Shown: piece after piece, positions 35,026 to 42,353 of the stretch
Layout: every line of letters starts with the position of its first letter
Position numbering within the stretch: position 1 is the stretch's first letter
Assembly: GCA_903918315.1 (NCBI GenBank)
Contig: CAIXEA010000155.1
Location: forward strand, 24,461 to 88,460
Source: an uncultured Acetobacteraceae bacterium
Lineage (GTDB): Bacteria; Pseudomonadota; Alphaproteobacteria; Acetobacterales; Acetobacteraceae
Direction: 5' to 3'
Length of the DNA stretch: 64,000 bases
Notes under the pieces: generated by a model
The model's input: only the letters and a program-made list of their open reading frames with translations
Database searches by the model: none
Told to the model about the DNA's origin: nothing
Position numbers and translations under genes: made by a program

Positions 35026-35091
35026 AGCATGTCTGGTGCTTTCAGGCGCACCTGACATGCTCTAACTGATTGTTTGATCGCGTGATTCACG
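35022..35091. repeat. Dispersed palindromic repeat, copy B
   Basis: TTAGAGCATGTC (35022-35033) and GACATGCTCTAA (35054-35065) are perfect inverted repeats; the inner GGTGC/GCACC extends the stem past one mismatch. The tail TGTTTGATCG (35071-35080) matches copy A exactly, and CGTGAATCACGCGA (complement of 35078-35091) matches copy C. It starts inside the stop codon of the luciferase-like gene and could end its transcript. Confidence 0.65.
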
Positions 35092-35116
35092 GCTCCGGTG
35101 ATTCCCCCTCCGCCGA

Positions 35117-35908
35117 TCACGCTCCAGGCACCCGGCCGGTCACGGCGTTGGCGCGGGATGGATAGGTGATCCGTCCCGCCGCATCGGCTGGCAGGCGTGC
35201 CCGGAGGCGGGCTTTGAAGGTCGCGAGCTCCGCCTCCGGCAATTTGGCCAGGGCTGGCTTGATGCTGCCCATTGCGGTGTTTGCGTCCCAGTAATCCTCA
35301 AAATCGGTGAAACTGCGCTCCACCGTGATTGCGTGGGTTTCGACGGATTCCAGCCCGGCATCGACCCAGAGGGCGCGCAGCGCGTCCATGCGGGCGACGG
35401 GGGCATTCGGTGGCAGGGGCGGGTTGTACCCGGCCGCCCGGAGTTCCGCCTGAATCGGTTCGAATGGGAAGCCACCGCCCAGGATGTCCCAGGCATAGGC
35501 GGTGACGATCCCGCCCGGGCGGACCACCCGCATCATTTCCGAGACCCCCTTGGCGGGATCGGGAACGAAGAAGATGACCAGCGCCATGACGGCGGCATCG
35601 AACTGGTCCGCGTCGAAGGGGAGGGCCATGGCGTCGCCTTCTTTGAACACGACGGTTTGCAGACCTGGCCGACCGCTCGCGAATTGCAACTGCGGGGCCG
35701 AGGGATCGATGCCGTGCACCATTGCGGGCGCACATCGCCGCATCAACAGCTCGGTGAACGCGCCATTGCCGCAGCCGATATCGACCCAACGGAGGCCGGG
35801 TGCGGGCGCCAGCCAGTCGAGGAACTCCATGCCGGCGATCTGGCTCCAGACGCCCATGCCGCGTTCATAGGCTGCGCCATCGTCGAACCGGATGGGTTGT
35901 TGGCTCAT
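35117..35908 (-). CDS. Class I SAM-dependent methyltransferase
   Basis: The 263-residue enzyme has the Rossmann-fold motif I VDIGCGNGAFTELL (about residues 41-54), an acidic end of strand 2 (HGIDPSAPQL), and GDAMALPFDADQFDAAVM as motifs II-III, followed by RVVRPGGIVTAYAWD. It is of the UbiE/COQ5 (Methyltransf_11/25) kind with unknown acceptor. ATG 35908 is preferred over 35920. It is divergent from the DUF1223 gene, with an inverted repeat between. Confidence 0.85.
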   Translation of the reverse strand: MSQQPIRFDDGAAYERGMGVWSQIAGMEFLDWLAPAPGLRWVDIGCGNGAFTELLMRRCAPAMVHGIDPSAPQLQFASGRPGLQTVVFKEGDAMALPFDADQFDAAVMALVIFFVPDPAKGVSEMMRVVRPGGIVTAYAWDILGGGFPFEPIQAELRAAGYNPPLPPNAPVARMDALRALWVDAGLESVETHAITVERSFTDFEDYWDANTAMGSIKPALAKLPEAELATFKARLRARLPADAAGRITYPSRANAVTGRVPGA

Positions 35909-35952
35909 GACGTTCTCCAAAGGCTGGTTTAAGAGAGGGTGTAACGCCTTCC

Positions 35953-35979
35953 CTGGGTGCGAGTCGTTATAGCACCCAG
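35953..35979. promoter_or_regulatory. Inverted repeat in the methyltransferase/DUF1223 intergenic region
   Basis: CTGGGTGC (35953-35960) and GCACCCAG (35972-35979) are a perfect 8-bp inverted repeat with an 11-base spacer that contains GTTATA, a -10-like hexamer. The DUF1223 start is 16 bases downstream. It may be an operator over the promoter. The evidence is only its symmetry and place. Confidence 0.4.
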
Positions 35980-35994
35980 ACAGGAGATCGTGAC

Positions 35995-36675
35995 ATGCAA
36001 CGACGTACGATGATCGTGGGTGGCGCTGCGTTGGGCCTGACTCTGGCTCGACCGGGACGCGCCGCCGCCGCGCCGGTGGTGCTCGAACTTTTCACCTCGC
36101 AGGGCTGTTCGTCATGCCCGCCAGCCGATGTGTTGCTGGGTGAGCTCGCGAAGCAGCCGGGGGTGATCGCGCTCGCCTGGCATGTCGATTATTGGAATAA
36201 CCTGGGGTGGCGGGATCCCTTCGCGCGCGTTGATTGGACGCGCCGGCAGCGATTCTACGCCAAGGTGCTGGGTGATGAGGTTTACACGCCGGCCTTGGTG
36301 GTCAACGGTTCTTCGATGGTGATCGGCAACAATGGTCCGGCCGTCCGTCAGGCCATGAGCGCGGCGCCGGCGTTGTCCGTACCGGTCGCCATCCAACGGA
36401 CGCGGTCCGGGTTGGAGGTTGAGATATCCGGCATGCCGGACAATGGGAGCGCTCTTCTGGCCATGTACCATCCGGAGCAGGTGACGGCCGTGGCCGCCGG
36501 GGAAAACGCCGGGCGGCAGCTGCGGGATTATCGCGTTGTTATGGGGACGAGACGGGTGATCCCGTCAAACGGCCTCGCGACGATGCCGGATGTACCGGCC
36601 GGGCAGGGGGCCGTGGTGCTCGTTCACGACGCCAGCGCCCGGATTATCGGTGCGGCCGACCTGCCGGCATCGTAA
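35995..36675 (+). CDS. DUF1223 thioredoxin-fold protein
   Basis: The 226-residue protein has a signal peptide (about residues 1-25) and a DUF1223 domain with a CSSC motif (Cys38, Cys41) in FTSQGCSSCPPAD, then HVDYWNNLGW and YTPALVVNG, all standard for the family. A periplasmic redox role is suggested by the fold but has not been shown. ATG 35995 has AGGAGA about 10 bases upstream. The next gene, on the other strand, is a small membrane protein. Confidence 0.87.
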   Translation: MQRRTMIVGGAALGLTLARPGRAAAAPVVLELFTSQGCSSCPPADVLLGELAKQPGVIALAWHVDYWNNLGWRDPFARVDWTRRQRFYAKVLGDEVYTPALVVNGSSMVIGNNGPAVRQAMSAAPALSVPVAIQRTRSGLEVEISGMPDNGSALLAMYHPEQVTAVAAGENAGRQLRDYRVVMGTRRVIPSNGLATMPDVPAGQGAVVLVHDASARIIGAADLPAS

Positions 36676-36678
36676 TGG

Positions 36679-36828
36679 TCAGTGAACCGCGGCGAGTGCG
36701 GAGCTGATCAGACGTGGCAGTGCGTGCCAGTCGGCCAGCAGCCAATAAGAAACCAGCAAACCCAGGATCATGAGGACGGGGAGAGCGAACTGCCGCCCGC
36801 TGGCCTCGACCTTTTTCGACATCGGCAT
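36679..36828 (-). CDS. Small single-span membrane protein (49 aa)
   Basis: The 49-residue product starts MPMSKKVEASGR and then has one hydrophobic segment (LPVLMILGLLVSYWLLADW, about residues 16-34). GGAGAAG stands 4 bases before ATG 36828; ATG 36822 is an alternative. No family is recognised. It is convergent with the DUF1223 gene, three bases apart. Small membrane proteins of this kind often modulate larger complexes, but nothing here shows which. Confidence 0.5.
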   Translation of the reverse strand: MPMSKKVEASGRQFALPVLMILGLLVSYWLLADWHALPRLISSALAAVH

Positions 36829-37057
36829 CCAACTTCTCCGGCGATCGTCAAGGCGCCCGAGACACCGGAAACCCAACGTAGAGCGAGGCATTCCAGAACC
36901 GGCCACCTGATGGCGTGACCCTGGCCCCGCAATATGGCGACATTTAGTCGGATTTGATTCCGGATTGCTACAGTCCGGTTACCAGCATCCCACCCAGCGC
37001 ATAGGTGTCGCGGTTGCTCTTCGTCATAATATTGTTCGAACCCTTGGGGATACGACG

Positions 37058-38293
37058 TTGAGCGAGAACACTGCTACTTCCGTGCCGCTGGCGCGGTCGG
37101 CCGCCGATAGCAACACCACCTTCGCCATCCTGATCTCGCTCAGCGTGTGCCATCTGCTGAACGACATGAATCAGTCGCTGGTACCGGCGATTTACCCCAT
37201 CCTGAAAGCGTCCTACCAGCTGGATTTTGGCCAGATCGGGCTGATCACCCTGGCATTTCAGCTCACCGCCTCGCTCCTGCAGCCGGTGGTGGGGATGGTC
37301 ACGGACCGTCATCCGCAGCCATTTTCCTTGCCAGTGGCGATGTGTTGCAGTCTGGTCGGGTTGCTGATGCTGGCGGTCGCGACATCCTATCCGATGATCC
37401 TGTTCTCGGCCGCGCTCGTCGGCATCGGTTCGTCGGTGTTCCATCCCGAGTCATCACGCGTGGCGCGGATGGCCTCTGGCGGGCGGTACGGTTTCGCGCA
37501 GTCCCTGTTTCAGGTCGGGGGCTCGACCGGTTCGGCCATCGGGCCGCTGCTGGCGGCGTTTATCGTGGTGCCGCGCGGCCAGACCAGCATCGCCTGGTTC
37601 TCGGCCGCGGCGCTGCTGGCGATGGTGCTGCTGGCCAATGTCAGCCTTTGGTACAGCCGCCATCCCGCCATGGCCGCGCGCCGAGGCCGCCGGTCGCCGC
37701 CGGCCGCTGTCGTCTCCCCGCTTCCTCGGCGGACCGTGATCGGGGCGATGTGCATCCTGCTGGTGCTGCTGTTTTCCAAGAATGTCTACACGTCCAGCCT
37801 GAGCTCGTACTACACGTTCTACCTGATCCAGAAATTCCATCTGACGGTGCAGGACGCGCAGATTCACCTGTTCGTGTTCCTGGGCTCCGTTGCCCTCGGC
37901 ACCTTCGCGGGTGGTCCGATCAGCGATCGGTTCGGGCGCAAGCCGGTGATCTGGTTCTCGATCCTGGGGGCCTTCCCCTTCGCGCTGATGCTGCCTTACG
38001 CGAATCTGATGTGGACGGGTGTGCTGTCAGTGGCCATCGGCCTGATCCTGGCCTCCGCCTTTTCCGCCATTCTGGTCTATGCGCAGGAGCTGATGCCGGG
38101 CCGTGTTGGCACCGTGGCGGGCATGGTATTCGGGTTCTCGTTTGGTCTCGGGGGACTGGGTGCCGCCGCCTTGGGCCGCATCGCTGATATGACGAGTATC
38201 GAGACGGTGTATCAGGTCTGCTCGTTTCTGCCGGTCATCGGCCTGCTGACCGCGCTGCTTCCCAACATAGAAAAACCGCGCGGCCAACGATGA
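37058..38293 (+). CDS. MFS transporter, fosmidomycin-resistance (Fsr) family
   Basis: The protein of about 411 residues has 12 predicted membrane segments. The early block SVCHLLNDMNQSLVPAIYPIL, the VGMVTDRHPQP loop and GSSVFHPESSRVARMASGGRYG are typical for Fsr-like exporters. No ATG precedes the first segment; TTG 37058 has GGGGAT upstream and is chosen, with TTG 36965 as a longer option. Fsr exports fosmidomycin in E. coli, but the natural substrate is unknown. The 229 bases upstream hold no other gene that I can support. Confidence 0.87.
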   Translation: MSENTATSVPLARSAADSNTTFAILISLSVCHLLNDMNQSLVPAIYPILKASYQLDFGQIGLITLAFQLTASLLQPVVGMVTDRHPQPFSLPVAMCCSLVGLLMLAVATSYPMILFSAALVGIGSSVFHPESSRVARMASGGRYGFAQSLFQVGGSTGSAIGPLLAAFIVVPRGQTSIAWFSAAALLAMVLLANVSLWYSRHPAMAARRGRRSPPAAVVSPLPRRTVIGAMCILLVLLFSKNVYTSSLSSYYTFYLIQKFHLTVQDAQIHLFVFLGSVALGTFAGGPISDRFGRKPVIWFSILGAFPFALMLPYANLMWTGVLSVAIGLILASAFSAILVYAQELMPGRVGTVAGMVFGFSFGLGGLGAAALGRIADMTSIETVYQVCSFLPVIGLLTALLPNIEKPRGQR

Positions 38294-38303
38294 GCCGGCG
38301 CGG

Positions 38304-39188
38304 TCAGAGTGTGGGCGTCCAGACCTCCGGCACGAAGGCATAGCCTTCGCTGGCTTTCGCGACATGCCCGAAGCAGGGGAAATCCAGGTGCATCCCCGCG
38401 ACCAGCAGGCGGTCGGTCGCGACCATGTCCATGATGCGCTGACGGGTTGTGATGGCCTGCCCCCCATCGATGTCGAAGCCCATCCCCGCGTCCGGGCGGG
38501 TGAACTGGATGCCCGGCATATGCACGATATCACCCCAGATCAGCAGCGAGTCATTGCCTGAGGCAATCATCCAGCCGGAATGGCCGGGCGTATGCCCCGG
38601 CTCGGGCACGATGGAGATGCCGGCCAAAGCCTCCCCGCTGGTGAGCAGCTTTGTTCTGTCGGCGTAAGCGGCGATGGTGCTGCGGGCGAGGGCGATGAAA
38701 CCACGGTCCATATCGGTCGTCGCTCCGGCCAACGTGGCCTCCGCGCCCCAGAAGCTGTGATCGTCGGCGTGCACGACCAGTTCGGCATTGGGGAACACCG
38801 CCTTCCCCGCGGGATCTACGAGCCCGCCGACATGGTCGGGATGCAGATGCGTACACAGTACGGTATCGACATCGCCGGGCTTGATGCCGAGCGCGGCCAG
38901 ATTGCCGGCCAGATTGCCCATGCCATACCCGAAATTGGTGCCACAGCCGCTATCGACCAGGATGGTGCGCGCCTCGGTCTGGATCAGGAAGCTGTTCACC
39001 GCCAGCCGCGGCGGAATGGCGCGGAACGCGGCGCGGTGCATCTGCTCCGCGGTGCCGGTTTCAAAGGCCGCGAGCATGGCGAATGAGCCCTCGAACATCC
39101 CGTCGTTCAGGGCGGTGACCAGCATGCCGCCGATGGCTTTGTGATGGATGCCGGGGGCCTGGCGGGTGGGGCGAGGGGACACGGTCAT
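38304..39188 (-). CDS. MBL-fold metallo-hydrolase
   Basis: The 294-residue hydrolase has the metal-binding HLHPDH motif (in CTHLHPDHVGG), further ligands in the GHTPGHSG and GDIVHMPG segments, and VDSGCGTNFG upstream. No signal peptide is visible. The start overlaps the SDR stop (ATGA 39185-39188), so it is the second gene of a two-gene unit. Related proteins include lactonases and aryl hydrolases; the substrate is not decidable. Confidence 0.87.
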   Translation of the reverse strand: MTVSPRPTRQAPGIHHKAIGGMLVTALNDGMFEGSFAMLAAFETGTAEQMHRAAFRAIPPRLAVNSFLIQTEARTILVDSGCGTNFGYGMGNLAGNLAALGIKPGDVDTVLCTHLHPDHVGGLVDPAGKAVFPNAELVVHADDHSFWGAEATLAGATTDMDRGFIALARSTIAAYADRTKLLTSGEALAGISIVPEPGHTPGHSGWMIASGNDSLLIWGDIVHMPGIQFTRPDAGMGFDIDGGQAITTRQRIMDMVATDRLLVAGMHLDFPCFGHVAKASEGYAFVPEVWTPTL

Positions 39189-39961
39189 GCGGACTCTCCT
39201 GTTCGGTTGGGCATCAGTTTGCCGGTAAGCCCAGGTGGCAGCAAGCCGAGCATGCGGGTCAGGAACCCCATCCACCAGGGGAATACCAGCCGGATCCGTC
39301 CCGCCGCGAGGCCGCGCAGAATCACGCCCGCCGCCCGATCCGCGTCCATCAGCCCGGGCATGGGGAAGTCATTGCGCGCGGTCAAAGCGGTGCGGATATA
39401 GCCGGGACAGACGCTGGTCAGCTGGATGCCCCGGGCCCGCGCCCCGCGTGCGCTTGCCACCGTCCAGGCATCCGCCGCCGCCTTGGACGCGCTATAAGCC
39501 GCTGAATCCGGGATCGCCATGAAGGCGGCGACGGAGGCGATGACCGCGATCCGCCCCCGCAGCCCATCCGCCCCGGCCGGTTGCGCCGCCATGACCGCCA
39601 TCGCCGGCAGTACGGTGTTCAACATGCCGTCGACATTGGTGCCGAAGATGGCGCGCGTGCGTTCCAACCGCTCCCCGCCGGTGCGGCCCTCACCAGAGGC
39701 GATGCCGGCATTCGCGACCACCAGGTCGAGCGGCCCGGCCGCGTCGATCCAGGCCTCCATCGCTGTTTGGTCGCGGACGTCGATGATCTGGGGATGCACC
39801 TCGGCGCCTCGGGCGCGGCAGGCGGTGGCCACGGTTTCCAGCCGGGTGGCATCGCGCCCGGACAGATGCAAGCTGACCCCGGGGGCGGAGAGGGCATGCG
39901 ACAGCGCCTCCCCAATGCCGGAGGAGGCGCCGGTAATCAGGACGGAGCGATAGTGTGTCAT
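39185..39961 (-). CDS. SDR family NAD(P)-dependent oxidoreductase
   Basis: The 258-residue enzyme has the cofactor motif TGASSGIG (residues 10-17), a NAG motif (VVANAG), a catalytic Ser in IASVAAF and YSASK. It lies upstream of, and is coupled to, the MBL hydrolase. The late PWWMGFLTRMLGLLPPGL is a hydrophobic tail seen in some membrane-associated SDRs. The substrate is unknown. Confidence 0.87.
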   Translation of the reverse strand: MTHYRSVLITGASSGIGEALSHALSAPGVSLHLSGRDATRLETVATACRARGAEVHPQIIDVRDQTAMEAWIDAAGPLDLVVANAGIASGEGRTGGERLERTRAIFGTNVDGMLNTVLPAMAVMAAQPAGADGLRGRIAVIASVAAFMAIPDSAAYSASKAAADAWTVASARGARARGIQLTSVCPGYIRTALTARNDFPMPGLMDADRAAGVILRGLAAGRIRLVFPWWMGFLTRMLGLLPPGLTGKLMPNRTGESA

Positions 39962-40027
39962 GGGCTGAGGCTACCCGTGCCCGCGCGGTTATGGAATGGT
40001 GCGCGCGATTGCCGGAGGCTCTGACCC

Positions 40028-41182
40028 ATGACCGAACGTCTTCCCCCGCTGGATGCCGCCATTCTGCCGCGGGGCGTGCGCGCCCGCTTCGTCGATGGGA
40101 TCAACGGCCTGTGCATGCATGTGCTGGAGGCTGGCTTCGAAACCCCAAACCGGCCCTGCGTACTGCTGCTGCATGGCTTCCCGGAACTCGCCTGGTCCTG
40201 GCGCAAGGTGATGCCGGTGCTGGCGGCGGCGGGGTATCACGTCATCGCCCCCGATCAGCGCGGCTACGGCCGGACCACCGGCTGGAGCGCGGATTACGAT
40301 GGCGATCTCCGCCCGTTCCACATGCTGAACCTGACCCGCGACGCGCTGGGGCTGGTCTATGCGCTGGGATATCGCTCGGTCGCGGCGGTGATAGGGCATG
40401 ATTTCGGGGCCTCGGTCGCGGCCTGGTGCGCGGTGGTGCGCCCGGATGTGTTCCGCTCCGTCGTGCTCATGAGCGCGCCATTCGCCGGCCCGCCGGCGGT
40501 GCCCTTCGCCGGCGACGTGCCGCGCCGGACCGAGGATTTGCATGCCGCGATGCTGGCCCTGGCGCGACCGCGCAAGCATTACCAGTGGTACTACTCCACC
40601 CGCCCGGCCAATGAGGACATGTGGCACTGCAAGCAGGGCGTGCACGATTTCCTGCGCGCCTATTACCACCACAAAAGCGCGGACTGGCTGGACAACAAGC
40701 CGTATCGCCTTGCCTCCTGGAGCGCTGCGGAACTGGCGAAAATGCCGACCTATTACATTATGGACGCGGGGGAGGACATGGGCGCGACGGTGGCGCATGT
40801 GATGCCCTCGGCCGCCGAAATCGCCACCAACCGCTGGCTGAGCGAGTCGGAGCTGAAAGTCTATAGCGACGAATACGCCCGCATCGGCTTCCAGGGCGGG
40901 CTGCAATGGTATCGCTGCCGGACGGAAAACGTGGGGGTGGGCGAATTGCAGCTCTTCGCGGGCAAGACGATCGACATCCCGTCGATGTTCATCGCCGGCA
41001 AGAGCGACTGGGGTGTCTATCAGGTCCCCGGTAATTTCGAGACCATGCAAACCTCCGCGTGCACCAACATGATCGGCTGCCACCTGCTGGAGGGCGCCGG
41101 GCACTGGGTGCAGCAGGAACAGGCGGGCAAGGTCAGCGATTTGCTGGTAGAATTTCTGGGAGTGGTTCAGACCACCCCATAA
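40028..41182 (+). CDS. Alpha/beta hydrolase, epoxide-hydrolase-like
   Basis: The 384-residue protein has the epoxide-hydrolase order HGFPE (oxyanion), PDQRGYGRT, nucleophile elbow GHDFGAS with Asp, and the late GAGHW with the catalytic His; SDWG contains the probable acid region. A cap with WYYSTRPANEDMW and Tyr residues fits epoxide activation. ATG 40028 is in a normal place. It overlaps the convergent serine hydrolase by 16 bases. Confidence 0.85.
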   Translation: MTERLPPLDAAILPRGVRARFVDGINGLCMHVLEAGFETPNRPCVLLLHGFPELAWSWRKVMPVLAAAGYHVIAPDQRGYGRTTGWSADYDGDLRPFHMLNLTRDALGLVYALGYRSVAAVIGHDFGASVAAWCAVVRPDVFRSVVLMSAPFAGPPAVPFAGDVPRRTEDLHAAMLALARPRKHYQWYYSTRPANEDMWHCKQGVHDFLRAYYHHKSADWLDNKPYRLASWSAAELAKMPTYYIMDAGEDMGATVAHVMPSAAEIATNRWLSESELKVYSDEYARIGFQGGLQWYRCRTENVGVGELQLFAGKTIDIPSMFIAGKSDWGVYQVPGNFETMQTSACTNMIGCHLLEGAGHWVQQEQAGKVSDLLVEFLGVVQTTP

Positions 41183-42324
41183 ACCGCGCTCTCAAACGCC
41201 GCGAACGCCGCCACGGCCTTCGCGTCGTAGAACGGCAGCACCTGGGTCGCGAAGACTCCCGCGATCTGCCGCACCGGGTCGATCCAGTAGTACGAATTGG
41301 CCAGCCCCGCCCAGGCCAATGAGCCCGCCGAACGCCCGGTCGGCATCGGTTCGGGGTTGATGAGGAAGCTCAGCCCCCATTCCATGCCCTCCACGAAGTC
41401 CACGTCGTTCGAGGCGCCTTTGATGGCCGTCTTGAGCGGTCTGCACCGGATCTCCCCCATCGCGTTGCGCCCCATTTCGGCGACCGTCTCCGGCCGCAGC
41501 ACCGTCGCGCCGTTGAAGGTGCCGCCGTGCAGGATCATCTGCGCGAATGTCAGGTAATCGCCAGCGGTGGAATACAGCCCGCCGCCGCCCATTTCGAACT
41601 CCGGCTCCTGCGGCACTTCGGTGGGCGTGGACACCAGCCCGTCCGGGCCCCGCGCATGGATGCGGGCCAGGCGCTGGCGCTGTTCGGGGCCGATCTTGAA
41701 CGCCGTGTCGGACATCCCGAGCGGGTCGAGGATATGGGCCCGCATATAGGCGCCCAGGCTTTGGCCTGACACGGCCTCGATGGCCTTGCCGACCCAGTCG
41801 ATGCCGATGCCGTAGTCCCAGCGCGTGCCGGGGTCGAAGGCCAAGGGCAGTGTCAGGGCTTTGTTGCGGCAGGACACGATACCGGGGATGCCGGCTTGTT
41901 TCATGTAGCGGAGGGTATCCGCGCTCCACATGTCATAGACGAAGCCGGAGGTATGGGTCAGCAGATGGCGCAGCGTGATGGCGCGCCGGGCCGGGCGCAG
42001 GCGCGGGGTGTCGTCGTCGTTGAAACCCTCCAGCACCAGTGGCGCGGCCAGATCCGGCAGCACCGCCTGGATCGGGGTATCCAGCGACAGCCGACCTTGC
42101 TCGACCAGCTGCATCGCGCAAGCACCGGTGACGGCTTTGGTCATCGACGCGATCCAGACCACCGTATCGGTGGTCATGGGCACCCCGGTGTCGAGGTCCC
42201 TGGTGCCGAAAGCGCCCTCAAACACAACACCATTCGCGTTCGCCGCGGCTGCGACCACCCCGGGTAAATCGCCGGACTCGGTCGAGCGGCGCAAACAGGC
42301 TTCGATGGCAGGATGGTTGGTCAT
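41167..42324 (-). CDS. Serine hydrolase, class C beta-lactamase/EstB family
   Basis: The 385-residue enzyme has the SxxK nucleophile in WIASMTKAVTG and a Tyr in WDYGIGID, consistent with the beta-lactamase/esterase EstB fold, which cleaves esters rather than beta-lactams in many cases. No signal peptide is visible. ATG 42324 has GGGAG upstream; a start at 42357 would overlap the upstream gene stop and add 11 residues. Likely cotranscribed with the spermidine-synthase-like gene. Confidence 0.83.
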   Translation of the reverse strand: MTNHPAIEACLRRSTESGDLPGVVAAAANANGVVFEGAFGTRDLDTGVPMTTDTVVWIASMTKAVTGACAMQLVEQGRLSLDTPIQAVLPDLAAPLVLEGFNDDDTPRLRPARRAITLRHLLTHTSGFVYDMWSADTLRYMKQAGIPGIVSCRNKALTLPLAFDPGTRWDYGIGIDWVGKAIEAVSGQSLGAYMRAHILDPLGMSDTAFKIGPEQRQRLARIHARGPDGLVSTPTEVPQEPEFEMGGGGLYSTAGDYLTFAQMILHGGTFNGATVLRPETVAEMGRNAMGEIRCRPLKTAIKGASNDVDFVEGMEWGLSFLINPEPMPTGRSAGSLAWAGLANSYYWIDPVRQIAGVFATQVLPFYDAKAVAAFAAFESAVYGVV

Positions 42325-42353
42325 GGCGCGTTGCTCCCAGGCGGTTTGCATCA

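Noticed and set aside
36966..37010. Minus-strand frame ending ALGGMLVTGL, similar to IGGMLVTAL in the MBL hydrolase 2 kb away
   Set aside because: The likeness covers about 9 residues only and lies upstream of the MFS gene; a decayed duplicate is possible but the match is too short.
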